Shown piece by piece: positions 32,189 to 42,500 of a stretch of DNA of 64,000 bases (its first letter is position 1; the number at the start of each line of letters is the position of its first letter). Position numbers and translations under genes: made by a program. A model generated the notes under the pieces. That model made no database searches. It had not been told where the DNA came from and worked only from the letters and a program-made list of their open reading frames with translations. This DNA is from Prorocentrum cordatum (taxonomy: Eukaryota; Sar; Dinophyceae; Prorocentrales; Prorocentraceae), in NCBI GenBank assembly GCA_963575745.1, contig CAUYUJ010011203.1, positions 316,152 to 380,151 on the forward strand. Reading direction: 5' to 3'.

Positions 32189-32372
32189 CAGCGGCAGCCT
32201 CCTCCTCCTCTTCCTCCTCCTCCTCCTCCTCCTCCTCCTCCTCCTCGTCAGTTCGGTACCCCGCCGCAGGCTTCGGCACCGGCGCTGGAGGAGGCGGCTG
32301 GCCATCCCACCGAAGAGGACGAGGATTTGCTCCCAAATATCTCGGACGATGAAAATAGGCCCAGCGAGGCCT
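31014..32372 (+). pseudogene. retroelement ORF1-like remnant (zinc finger, coiled coil, poly-Gln)
   Basis: The phase beginning at 31,014 encodes a Cys cluster, CSCGNHTEYSARQCLWC, then a Lys/Arg/Gln-rich stretch. It meets TGA at 31,284-31,286, continues as KTNPCWVEPPSDPEELKK, meets a second TGA near 31,422, and resumes as a helical, Gln/Glu-rich segment to 31,931. Near 31,900 the coding phase shifts by two: QLQENQIPLTGQLSG, a poly-Gln run at 32,147-32,185, an in-frame TAG at 32,186-32,188, a poly-Pro stretch and an acidic end (EEDEDLLPNISDDENRPSEA) stopping at 32,372. A Cys-finger plus coiled coil is what the ORF1 at 45.5 kb also shows, so a nucleic-acid-binding retrotransposon ORF1 is likely. 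Which element it belonged to is inferred. Confidence 0.6.
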
Positions 32373-32581
32373 GAGGCATTTTCTCGCCCCAGACACCAGT
32401 GTAGACGGAAACTCAGCGGTGCGCAGGAGGGGGCGAAACAGACTGAGCCCTAGCCCAGAGGTACGAGGCGCTGGAATTCCAAGAATCTGCCGACGCAGCA
32501 GCGGCGGGAGCGGCGCAACCAGTTTTGAAAGGAGCCGAACTCCCACATGACGTCCTGTAGCTCACGCAGGAGGACAGCGGC

Positions 32582-33250
32582 ATGCAGTACCAATGTCCTT
32601 CGGCAGACAGCACTCACCAACTCGATGAGGCCTCAGCCGACTTCAAACGGCTGCAAGCATCCTCCACTACCACGTTCCGGGCCCCGCAGCGCTGTGCTAA
32701 AGCAACCCTGGGACAACTCTCGACAGTAACGTGCTGGCCCTGGCCAAGTTCTTACGTTCGTCTGCGTGCAGTGCCCTTACAGGTCTCTCCTCTTGAAGAC
32801 ATGTCCCCTTGGCAGGAGATGGGGATCTAAACCGACGGATCTGGAGGGGGAGTTCTATTCCGCCAGGCTCCTCTGTTCCTGAAGGGGGTCCCAGGTCGTA
32901 GCCTCGGACAACCGTGCTGCTATCTTGGGGCACGCAGCGCAGACACTTGACCCAGCGGATATGTCTGTGGATTCGGTCTCCTCCATGGCTGAGGTTCTGG
33001 CTGCGCAGTGGACTCTAGCGTGGGCTCTCCTAGTTCCTCAACTGGGGTCTCTCAAGGTGACGCTTTTGGGTGACAACCAAGGGTGTCTGGACATCATGAC
33101 TAATGGGGCCTTTTTCAGTGACCATCAAAGAAGCTAGGCGTAATCTTCAAGGGCTCTCCGCCCTGGTCAGCGCCAGAACATCGGGATTCACCGCTCTGCG
33201 CGTTCCGTGGCATGAGCTGACCGACCGTGGCATGAGCTGACCGACCCACT
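32582..33250 (+). pseudogene. RNase H-like domain remnant
   Basis: After a TAA at 32,828-32,830 the same phase reads TDGSGGGVLF, the first Asp motif of RNase H (D codon 32,834-32,836). A frame change then gives SSMAEVLAAQWTLAWALL (Glu codon 32,991-32,993) and VTLLGDNQGCLDIM (Asp codon 33,072-33,074), then EARRNLQGL and ALRVPWHEL (His codon 33,211-33,213). These match, in order, the D-E-D-H scheme of RNase H fold domains (family knowledge). A perfect 20-bp tandem duplication (33,207-33,246) and stops break it. It lies upstream of an EEP remnant rather than downstream of an RT. Confidence 0.65.
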
Positions 33251-33504
33251 TTGTAGGCTCGTTTCCACTAGGCTCTCCGACCTATGGCAAATTAATGTTG
33301 CAGCGGAGCCATGCAGTCTGGATTGGGCCTGAGAGAGCACACGTCATATCTCGAACCCCAACAACTTCCAGCAACGCCAGGCACTGCTGCAAGCCCTGTG
33401 AAGCCGGCAGAGTTCAGTCTAGCCGACATCCAGCCGCCGCTCGCCAAGCAGACCGTTCTCAGCAAGCACAGGAGGGTTACTTGCTGCAGAATTCTTGAAG
33501 TCAT
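33251..33504 (+). other. inter-domain retroelement sequence
   Basis: No reading phase stays open. Patches such as CRLVSTRLSDLWQI occur in one plus phase. Probably decayed linker between the RNase H-like and EEP-like parts. Confidence 0.35.
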
Positions 33505-34414
33505 CTCCACCAGCGTGTTGACGCTGGACACCCAGGGCGCTCCTCGACAAGCGTCCTCCTGGCTGGTACATTCCTGCACGCATGGCCTATCTTGCCGAAG
33601 CTGTCCGTTGGCAACATATTTTCTTGGCTGGAACTTGCGAGACGAGGTACCCAAGGGACGGCCCTTTTCAGGTGCCAATGGGTTTCGCGGTGTGTATTAT
33701 CACTCTGGGTTAACACGGGCATGATCGACGCCGACTCGTGTCGTGTTCTTCCTCGCCACTACCACGTCTTGCATTCTTGCCTTCGCCTCTTGATCGTCGC
33801 TCCGTACTCAACGATAGCAGTGCAACGTTGTGGTCGGGCATGGGTCGCACAGCATCACTGAGCAGCCTCTGCTCGCCAAGTGGTAGGCTCATGCCTCTGT
33901 TACGCTGGCTCGTGTCTTTAACCCGAGCACCACTTCTTGGACTCCAACAGTACACTAGGATCTGCGCAGTCGACCAGTGCAGGAGCGCATGCTGACACTG
34001 AGAACAGGCCGTGGGCGGCGTTGTTTCATCAAATGCTCATAGAGCGTGATCTCTGGGTTTCGGCCACCGTTTTCCCGCAAGGCCACAATTTGGGCACCAC
34101 TGTGCTCTCTCTCCCCAGCATCAGGAGGACAAGAAGGACAAACGGCTGGACTACCTCGCGTGCTCTGCCCACCTTTAGGTTCGCGACGCACTGGTTACAA
34201 CGACTTGGCGATCACTATCACAAATCACAAGGCAATCTCGCTTCAAGTGCACTGTCCCTTCTACCTGCAGCTGGCCCAGCAGCGCTTCTACCCCAGAATC
34301 GAGCGCGACGAGGCTCTATTCGACGACCCTGAAGCACGCTCGCAGTTTCAGTGCCTGGTGGAGCTGGAAACTCCGAAACCATACTTCGATATTCACCCTC
34401 ACGCTCGTTGCTGA
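33505..34414 (+). pseudogene. endonuclease (EEP) domain remnant of a LINE ORF2
   Basis: A short phase at 33,582-33,713 reads AYLAEAVRWQHIFLAG then TCETR, matching the N-terminal EEP motif with its metal-binding Glu (codon 33,639-33,641). After a degraded stretch, 33,937 onward reads LDSNSTLGSAQ (counterpart of the D-x-N motif) and ALFHQMLIERDLWVSAT. A frameshift near 34,200 leads to ITNHKAISLQVHCPFYLQ, where the usual Ser/Asp-Asp-His end motif appears as TNH, so the last catalytic Asp seems lost. EEP domains nick the target DNA for target-primed reverse transcription (family knowledge). At least three frameshifts and several stops make it non-functional. Confidence 0.65.
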
Positions 34415-35053
34415 TGTATTGCATGATGCTCGTTCGCGTGCTGGCTAGTGGCAGGGCACCAAGACAGGCGTGGGTCTCCCAAGAAGTTCTCTCTCTCCCA
34501 CGCTCTCTCTCTCATCGACACCGGAAACGCTGTCTTGAGGCACTTGAGGAATCTTGGAAGGAAATGGAGGTGGCTAACCTGGCTGCGGCTTTCCTCATTT
34601 GGGCAGTCCCTCTGGGAGGAGCGTGGCAGTGGCGATGGGAGTCTGGGCACCGAGCTTGGCATACGCTCATCCAGGAGACGAAGGTCGGGGTCAATGCTGG
34701 TCTGGCCAGGATCCAAGGCATCGTGCAGGCTATCCAGAAGATCCCTGAAGGTCCCAAGATCCCGAAGCCTTCGGAGAAACGTCTTCGTCATCTCGAGGTC
34801 CCGTCAGGTCTTGGTAGTTACAGAGGCGGTTCAGGCAAGCACGCTGGGTCAAGCCGTCTTCACGAGGAAGGCGCTTAGACAAACGTGCCTGCTTCTCTCG
34901 ACCCAACTGGTCAACCTGCAGCTCGGAGAAGATGCCCGCAAGCACGCTCTGAGTAGTGCGTCGAATGTTTCTAGCCAGAGTGCACCAGGACATGAAATGT
35001 ACCGTTGTTTGTTCTACGCAGTTCCCGAAGTCCCGACCTTTTCCCCAGGATAG
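34415..35053 (+). pseudogene. LINE ORF2 linker between EEP and RT
   Basis: Continues from the EEP part after another phase change: PRQAWVSQEVLSLPRSL, KRCLEALEESWKEMEVAN, LAAAFLIWAV, then helical Lys-rich sequence. A further phase change after 34,800 gives STLGQAVFTRKALRQTCLL and similar to a stop at 35,053. This kind of basic helical linker separates EEP from RT in dinoflagellate LINEs (family knowledge, moderate certainty). No RT motif follows; the element is cut off here. Confidence 0.55.
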
Positions 35054-35104
35054 GCTCTCCGTCCCGAGTCGGTTTTTCGATGGCCCCCAAAGCCGGCGAA
35101 GGCC
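35016..35104 (+). repeat. dispersed module shared with 45.82 kb
   Basis: CAGTTCCCGAAGTCCC, CCTTTTCCCCA, GG, CTCTCCGTCCCGAG and GGCCCCCA align with 45,819-45,910. It overlaps the apparent 3' end of the retroelement fragment. Confidence 0.55.
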
Positions 35105-35503
35105 CCGTAGAGGCCGAAAACTTGGTTGCTTCAAGGCGCGATCAATGTCTGGTCTCGGCACCCTCCTGAGGAACGTATGCAGTCGAAATTAACTGGGGAG
35201 GACACGCGAGAGGACACAAGACCCTTTCGAGAGACAGCCACACTTCCGCAGGAAAAACGAGGACATGGAACGCGAACGCAAAGGGCACAAGGGCACCCGT
35301 GACTTGTGTTCTTCGTGTTTCCTCCGAGCGGCGGCAAACCATGACTAACGATGAATAGCAAAGCCCGGAAGAAAGCGAGGCTGTTTGGATATCCCCTATG
35401 GCCTACTCGGCCAACCCTCGAAAACGCACACAGAGGCAGCAGAAGCGTCGACGAAAGATGGGCGGCAAGTCCTCCTGCTGCTGCTCGTGAACAAGGGCAG
35501 CCT
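35105..35503. other. no gene seen
   Basis: Mixed DNA between the retroelement and an inverted-repeat element. Nothing recognised on either strand. Confidence 0.4.
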
Positions 35504-35703
35504 TTCGACGGCCAGCCCAGGGGGAAGTGAGAGGGGGCGGGCCTTCCAAGAAGGCTCGGAAGGCCTCCGGCCTTCAAAGACATTCTCTGAGCCTGCCCCG
35601 AAGACACAGAAAACTCCTCGGAAGGCCCGAGGGCTTCTGCGAAGCCCTGCCGCCCACTGAGAAGGCCTTCGCCTTCTCACTTCCCCCCATCGCTGGCCGC
35701 CGA
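35504..35703. mobile_element. GGGGGAARTGAGA inverted-repeat element, copy 2
   Basis: TTCGACGGCCAGC, then GGGGGAAGTGAGAGGGG on the left is mirrored by CTTCTCACTTCCCCCCATCG and GGCCGCCGAA on the right. The interior (CGGGCCTTCCAAGAAGGCTCGG, CCCCGAAGACAC, CCCGAGGGCTTCTG) follows the same order as copy 1 at 4,060-4,253. About 200 bp, no coding capacity. Confidence 0.65.
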
Positions 35704-36440
35704 ACAAGGGCACCCTTGATCTGAAGCGGTCGACCTACCAACCCAGCCCGACCGCACTCCCTCACCCGCCGCGCCGAGGGCCGCAAGAGCTGGCGGCGTG
35801 CCCAAAGCCTCCGAGCCGCGGGCCACTCTGGCACTGAGCACTCCGCCGAGAGCGGGAGGCCTCAAAAGGTGGGTCGGTCCGCGAACGACGAAGCCAGGAC
35901 GAAGACAAAATCGAGTGAGGACAGGTCGGGAATCTCTGAGATCCGGCGGCTCTGGAGGATGTCTCAGGCCGCCGCTGGCCTTCTCGGAGCATCCCGGCAC
36001 GCTCTGCATGGGTTCAGGAAGGCCCTGGAACGGACCTCTCCTCGTCCCAGCCCCGCCCTGCAAAAGGCGGGTCGGCCCGCGAACGTCTCCAGGACCTCTG
36101 CTCGCTGGCGTCCAAGAAACGAGGCGAAGCGAAGCTCCAGGAGGACGGCCCTACGAGAGCGCAGCGCGTGGACTGGAGCCCGGGAGGCACTTCGGATCCC
36201 TGTGAGATTCATGAGGGTGAAAGCTCGCGCAGGAGACGGGCGACGAAGCTCCCCGGGCCCACCCTGGCCAGATGTGGAGAGCCGCGAGCCCAGCCTTGGC
36301 GACGAGGATCCCCAGGGAGTCCCAGAAAAAGGAACCACCATCGAACAAACAAAAACAAACCCGAGACGAAACGAGACCCAGACAGGAGGATGATTCATCA
36401 TGTCCTCTGGACCTCTGCTCGGGGGCGACCCAGAGGGGGT
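35704..36440. other. no gene seen
   Basis: GC-rich mixed DNA with overlapping frames on both strands. The phrase AAGGCGGGTCGGCCCGCGAACG near 36,064 resembles AAGGTGGGTCGGTCCGCGAACG near 35,865, so a loose ~200-bp duplication may be present. Confidence 0.45.
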
Positions 36441-36560
36441 GGTGCAAATCATGGCCCGAGGCACGTGCGCGGCCCGGGAGGGGCCAGGGGACGCGTGAAA
36501 AGCTGGGGAGGGGGCCGTGAGATCTGGGAGTAATCATGGCCCCCGCCATGACACGGTAGG
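36441..36560 (+). repeat. ATCATGGCC dispersed repeat, copy 2
   Basis: GGTGCAAATCATGGCCCGAGG, GCGCGGCCC, GGGGCCAGGGGACG and ATCATGGCCCCCGCCATGACA follow the same order as 22,086-22,208. Confidence 0.6.
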
Positions 36561-37078
36561 GGGAAACAAGTAGTGGACACTCCCCCGCTCCCCCAAACTC
36601 AAAGTTGGCGCGCGCGGGGGAGACTGCGGTCGAAGTGGAACTGATCAGACCCATCGCCGACTCTGAACAGTGGGAGGATGGAGAGGGCGTTGACCGATGA
36701 ATGCGACATGCGTGTTCGCTATTGTTGTCCGAGGCCTGTATCCATCCCCCAAGTCGTCACCCCCTCCAGGACGTCCCAGACATGCTGGAACTCCCGCCCT
36801 GTGCCATTCCCAGACACCCGACGATGTGATGTTTTCTATGCGGGCATTGGTCCAGGGGCACATAAAGCAAAACGCCCGGATTAACACAAGAAACGCATCC
36901 CCGGCTCGCCAAGACTGGCGCCCAGAGGCTGCTTCGGGCCCGCCAAGACAATCACAAAAAGCTGCACGGGATCTGGAAGCACACTTCGCCCGGACGGGGG
37001 TGACGATGATGGCAAGGATGGGGAAATGACGACGCGTCAGTCTTCCGTGACAAACCTTCCCGCAGTCCGAAGCCAGGA
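36561..37078. other. no gene seen
   Basis: Mixed DNA leading into the GAT tract; nothing recognised. Confidence 0.4.
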
Positions 37079-37920
37079 ATGGATGATGTGATGGTGATGG
37101 TGATGGTGATGGTGTTGGTGATGGTGTTGGTGATGGTGATGGTGATGGTGATGGTGATTATGGTGATAGTGATGGCGATGGCGATGGTGACGGTGATGGG
37201 GATGGGGATGCTGATGGTGATGATGGTGGTGGCGAAAATGATGATGCTGATGTTGACTAGTATGATGGTGTTGGTGGTGGCGATGCGGATGGTGGTGATG
37301 ATGATGGCCGTGGTGATTGTGGTGTTGTCAGAAACGAAGCTCAGGATAATGAGTGGTGATGATGATTATGATTAAGTTGGTGGAACATAAAAGGATAACA
37401 ATTGCAAAAGCATATACTAAAACATATTGGTAAAACTGAGATTTAGAAACATAATAATGAAAATGATAATAATGGTACCGCTGGTATTGATGATGATGAT
37501 GGTCATGATGGTGATGGCGGTGATGATGAGAATGACGTTGCTGGTGATAATGAATGACAACTGATTGAATGAATGAGTGACTGGATCCATGATGATGATA
37601 ATGGTAAACATGATAGTGGTGCTGATGATTGCAATGACGATGGATGTAATGATAATGCTGATGGTGATGATGGTGCTGACGGCGATGGCGATTAAGGTGA
37701 TGTTTGCGATGACGACGATGACGATATGATAGTGATGATGGTGATGGTAATGATGGTGATGGTGACGAGTATGATGACGATGAAGATGCTGCGGTTGCTG
37801 ATGATGATGACGGTGATGACCATAGTGTTGCTGATGATGACGATGATGATGATGCTGATGCTGCTGCTGGTGGTGACGATGCCGATGTTGATGATGATGA
37901 TGATGAGGAAGATTTGTTTG
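37079..37920 (+). repeat. (GATGGT)n degenerate tract
   Basis: GATGGT/GATGAT trinucleotides, i.e. the complement orientation of the TCA tracts elsewhere. 37,335-37,470 is AT-rich and less repetitive, splitting the tract in two. Open frames are repeat-driven. Confidence 0.9.
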
Positions 37921-38259
37921 ACCTCCACAGGCCCACCGCATAGTGCAAGCAACTGGCAGTGCGGGACCTGCCTGCTCTGAGCGCGACTCAGACAAGCTGA
38001 CCTGAAGGGTCGCTTGAAGGGTCGGCTCCAGCGCGCGGGGCCAGGAGGGGGCCCGCGTGTCCTCATCCTCCTGCGCCTCGAAAGCTCGACGCCCCCGCCT
38101 CAACGCATCTCTATGAGATGGGGCGGGCATCGCTTTTCGGGCTGCGACGCTGGGCGGACAGAAGAGGGAAAGAGCGGCCTCCTCCTCCTCAAAGCCGCGA
38201 AAAGGAGCCCCCCCGCACCACTCGCATCTGCCGTCTCTCGCCTGGCCGAGCCCCCGAAG

Positions 38260-38263
<4 letters not shown>
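37921..38263. other. no gene seen
   Basis: GC-rich DNA; no recognised signal. Confidence 0.4.
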
Positions 38264-38320
<57 letters not shown>

Positions 38321-38367
38321 CACACACACTTTCACACACACGCACACACACACACACACACGCGCCC
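38264..38367 (+). repeat. (CA)n microsatellite
   Basis: CA repeat with perfect runs at 38,264-38,312, interrupted by GC, TTT and CGC. Confidence 0.97.
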
Positions 38368-38749
38368 CTTTAACCGCAGGGGGCCCGGCTGCAATGGGCA
38401 CCAGGTGGGGCGGGGGCGGGGAGACGAGGCCTGCGGCGGCAAGCGCTGACAAAGCACCAGCGGCGGCGGCAGACGGAGCGGAGGAAGAGGCGCACTCCTG
38501 AACGCGGGCCTCGCCACGGACGGAGGGCCCACGCCCATCCTCAAGAAAACAAATGTCGAAACAGGCAATACAATTGTCCAAATCGACGGTGGCATTGAGC
38601 TTCTGCTTGGAATAATGCGGATGAATGCCCTTCTCGAGCGCTCGCCACCAATATCTAGCAGCACGGGAAGGCGGCTGGCAACGCTCTCCTAGGCCTCGGA
38701 CCGAGGCGCCCGAAGAGCGGCACTCGCGGCGCAGGCAGATAAAAATTCG
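38368..38749. other. no gene seen
   Basis: Mixed DNA between the CA tract and the REP-A head. Minus-strand frames are short and without domain. Confidence 0.4.
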
Positions 38750-39560
38750 CCGGCCCAACGGGCCAGAGGCGTGCTAAGATCTCCGGTAACTGGTTAACAA
38801 TTTTCTAGTTCGCGCGCGCGGGGCGGCCCCTGGGGGTCCCCGGACGAAAAGTACCCCGACCAGGTCCCGGCCGGTCCCCGGCCGGGTCCCGGCCGGGTCC
38901 CGGCCGGGTCCCGGCCGGGTCCCGGCCGGGTCCCCCCGAGCGCTCCATGAGCGCACCAACAGGGCTCCGAGACGTCCCCGAGAGCCCCAAGAAAGGCCAA
39001 GAGGCCCCCAAGAGGCCCCCAAGATGGTACACGAGGGGTCCGACATGCCACAAGATCGCTCCAAGACGCCCAAGATAGCCCCCAGACGCCCCAAGAGGCC
39101 TCCAAGAGCACTCCCAATAGGGCCCCCGGAGGCAAAAATCATTGTTTTTCCATAGGTTTTTGAGAGATTTTGGAGCTTCCACCTTTTCGGCTTCCCGACG
39201 CCCCAAGACGGCCCAAGAGGCCCCCAAGATCGCCCCAAGAGGGCCCAAGAGGCACCCAAGAGGGCCCCAAGATGGCCCAAGAGGGCTCGAAGACGGCCCA
39301 AGAAGCCTCCAAAACGGTCCAAGAGGGCCCCAAGAACGCCCCCAAAGGGGCCCCAGAGAGGGAACACGAAACAACATTTCGAGCCCTCGGCCCTAAGAAG
39401 CCCCTACGAGGCCCCTAAGAGGCCCCAAGAGGCCCCCACGGGGCCCTCAGGAGGCCCCCAAGAGTCCCCCAAGCGGCCCCAGGAGGCCCCCCAAATGCCC
39501 CCCCGAGCGCCCCAGGAGTCCCCCAAGCGGCCCCAGGAACCCCCAAAGCGCCGCATTGAC
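38750..39560 (+). repeat. REP-A, most complete plus-strand copy
   Basis: Order seen: head at 38,750-38,860 (CGGCCCAACGGGCCAGAGG, GTGCTAAGATCTCCGGTAAC, TTTTCTAGTTCG, CCCCGGACGAAAAGTACCCC), a 10-bp GGGTCCCGGCC tandem at 38,868-38,937, CCAAGAGG array, island 1 at about 39,125-39,205, array, island 2 at about 39,356-39,400, array to 39,560. The head matches both arms of the inverted repeat at 4,963-5,979. It abuts the LINE 3' end. No protein is indicated. Confidence 0.8.
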
Positions 39561-39622
39561 ACCAGGCCCTCGGGCAAACGGCAGACATGAGACTGTATGG
39601 GCCGGCGGAATGAGCGAAGCGA

Positions 39623-40893
39623 TTAAATAACTGAACCATCCGAGCAATTGAACGCCACCGTTCGGCGGCCTAGCCCCCGCTGCCTCGCGGCATGGAGCTG
39701 GGAAGAACTGACGCCAGAGCCAGGCGGGGGGCAAGTCTCTGCTTTCCTCCGACCCTGCAGACAAACAACGCACTTCCGAATGCCACTCCATCTCTCCCAC
39801 CTATGAGGCACGGGGGGGGGGGGGGCTGAGCAGCGAGGAGGGGCGCCCAGGTGGGGCGCGCGGCACATCGGGGGGCAATTAAGGCCAGAGCGGAAAAAAG
39901 TTGGCCGCAATAATACAGCGTGCTCTGGCGGCATCGACAGGCTTCGCGACAACTTCCATATCGCGGGGGGCAGACGGGTGAAGCTAGAGGCCGCGCTTAG
40001 CTCCTATCTCGGTGTCCGAGTTGCCCTTGCGAAGAAACCGTTCGCGAGCTGAAAGGCCTTCCTCCTCAAGGGCGAGGTGGGCCTTTACTTTCACGATGCT
40101 GTCTAAAACCTGGCCCGTATTAGCACTGGCCTGCAAAGTCATTCCAGAATAATGCATCATCCCTGAATGTCTCTCTGGCAGAGGGAGGCAACTCTGGTAA
40201 ACCACATTGGCACAATCTGAATACAAGATAGACGGGAAAATCATAAACTGAGAAACCACACAACTGGCCGAGAATTTCGCAGCCTGCGGAGTCTGAGGGA
40301 AGAGGGGCCCATACAGGGACCCTGACCTCTCCAAGGCACTCCCCATCATCGGAAGTCATTGAGATAAGATAGCTCACGCCGCGCGTGATAACTCACGAAT
40401 GGGACGGCGCCGGCATGATCCATCGATGAAGAGGCGCCCGCACACCCCTCCGTTAGCTGGGGCCCTTGGGCCCTCAGGGCTCAGGAGCTCAGCGCGATGC
40501 CGCGCGTACACCAAGGAGTTGGCCCCTTCGAGAGCAGGCCTGGGCAGCCAGCCGGCGGGGTGAGCGAAAGCCCCTCTAGCGCACAGGCAGATATCTTCGC
40601 TGGAGGCCTCAGTGGACAGAGCAGCAAGAGCAGCAGTAATAATAGAGGCGGGGACCAGCTGGGCCCTTGACTCGGCAACTTCGCCATCGGGGCACTCCCA
40701 GACGGCGGGCGATGGAATCGGGCGCCTGGCACTTCGGGCACAGCGGGTCGATTTCATATCCCGTGCTCAACGCGCGATCGGCCGTCCAAATGGCGCATCT
40801 GGTACAGGCGCGGACCCATCCACGCTGGGCAGGGGTGAATCTCTTGGAACTGCAGGCGGCTTTGGGGGAACCCAGACCTCCCCGACATCCCAT
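39623..40893 (-). pseudogene. LINE ORF2, RNase H and C-terminal Cys/His part
   Basis: 40,893-40,609 reads RFTPAQRGWVRACTRC and LCPKCQAPDS, a Cys patch. 40,757-40,374 ends with GGVCGRLFIDGSCRRRPI, the RNase H Asp motif (D codon 40,424-40,422). 40,349-39,984 reads TPQAAKFSAS (Lys where the catalytic Glu is expected), LYSDCANVV (Asp), IVKVKAHLALEEEG (His) and RKGNSDTEIGAKRG (last Asp region). 39,952-39,623 holds HRWERWSGIRKCVVCLQG, a His/Cys tail like other LINE ORF2 ends. RNase H removes element RNA after first-strand synthesis (family knowledge). Four phase changes. Confidence 0.75.
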
Positions 40894-42500
40894 TTACCAC
40901 CCAAGTCCCGTTCCAAATTCCCCATGTAAGCATCCCGACACAGCGCTTCTAAAAGCTTAGGGGAGGGTAAGCCCAACAAGAGCTGGTAGCCCCCGTCGCC
41001 AACAATCGTCACGAAGTTGGCCCTCCCCCAACCCAGGCGAAGCAGAGAAAGGCGCATCCCAGAGAGAGGCCCCTCCACAGTGGGCCACGCGACCCTCTCG
41101 AGGCCGAGTGCACTGCGCCGAGAGCGGAGATCTTCAGAAGAGAGAGACCCGTTGAACACTCTGGCGCGCGTGATCCATAGTTCCCCACGCCATCTCAAGA
41201 TCGGGGCGCCCGCAGCTCTCCAGCACGGGTCGCCCGAGAGAATGCTGACAGCAGTAAGAGTTCTGCTCTTGGCAAAGGGCCTGACAGTAGAGAACGCTCG
41301 ACGTCTCATCAGCAGGAGCTGCCGATCGCTGACACCCAGAACGCCCGCGCCGCACGCTCCTCCAGCGAGGAGCCCAGCAGCGAAAATCTTGGGGGCAGAA
41401 CGGCCAGCGCGCTCAGACTGCTTCCTGAGACGACGAGCCTTCCGACACATGAGAGCCGCCCTGGCTTTCATCTTGGAGCTCCTGCCTGAGACTCTGGCAG
41501 AGCGGCCCGCGCAAAAGCCAACTCCAAGATTCACAAAGGAGTCCAGCACTCGGCACCCGAGTTGGCCAAGGGCGCGGGAAATGTCGCCAGTCTTTTGTTT
41601 GCCGGACGCCACCGCGCAGACCTTCTCAAGAGACCATGGACAACCCATGTCCGTGGTGATGGCACGATGCAGGAGGATCGAGGTCGACGCGATGTCTGCG
41701 GCGACTTGCTGGTGACGACCAGCGCTCGACACTCCAGCGTCGTCGATATGCGCATCGAACTCGAGCGGTCTATGCCGAGGGGGCCGATCGACCGCGTCCA
41801 CGGAGAAAACCGAATGCGCGAAGTCGCGAAGCTGCACCCCGCGATCACACCATTAACCACGAAGAAAGGCCCATCAAGCAGGCCCGCAATCAAGATGAAA
41901 CGTCCGCACCGGTAAGCATAAATCAAAAGACGAGAAATGGCCGAAATGACCGAGGGAAAACAATGGCGCTCGCATCTATCTCCCAAGATCCAAGCTGATC
42001 GTCTCATAATATGCAAGCATGTCGTAGAAAACGCCGGCACTGCATCCCCTGCGACCCGTGCCCGCCAGGGCGCGGACCGATTGGCGCCAGACGACGTCCG
42101 GCGCCCCCCAAAAGGCACCAGCAGCCCAATGCCGACGGGGGCGTCGCCGCGCCCAGCCCAGGGCACGGGAGCGCCGAAGGCGGCCCCACACCCTGCACCA
42201 AGAGCAGAACACCCCTATCGGCCTGAAGCCGCCAGTGGCCTCGCTGAGGAGCGCGGGCAGCACCGCCGAAATCTGCCGCGGCAAAACCCCAACCGCCTCC
42301 ATCACTTCGAAGAGCATGCCCAGCGCAACAAGGCCATCGTCGCGCAACAGGCGATAGCGCCCGCAGCCAAACCACCATATGTGACAGCCGAACCCTTCTA
42401 GTAACGCTCGGACGCGGCTCGGAGCTGATCTAGAGTGGCCCCGGGAAAAGCCTGAACCAGAGAAATGGGCATAGCCTCACCAGAAGCCAGAAGCCCACCC
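40767..42500 (-). pseudogene. LINE ORF2, reverse transcriptase part
   Basis: Phase 42,347-41,976: LPRQISAVLPALL, FRPIGVFCSWCRVW, DVVWRQSVRA and VFYDMLAYYETISLD, the last holding the motif A Asp (codon 42,023-42,021). Another phase (within 42,166-41,531) gives NGVIAGCSFATSRI, the motif B Gly region. Phase 41,837-40,767 gives EFDAHIDDAGVSS with the motif C Asp-Asp (41,744-41,739), followed by thumb-like sequence (ISRALGQLGCRVLDSFVN, RARVFNGSLSS, LLRLGWGRANFVTIVGDGG). Catalytic residues survive, but the frame breaks at least twice. It copies element RNA at the nicked target (family knowledge). Confidence 0.8.
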
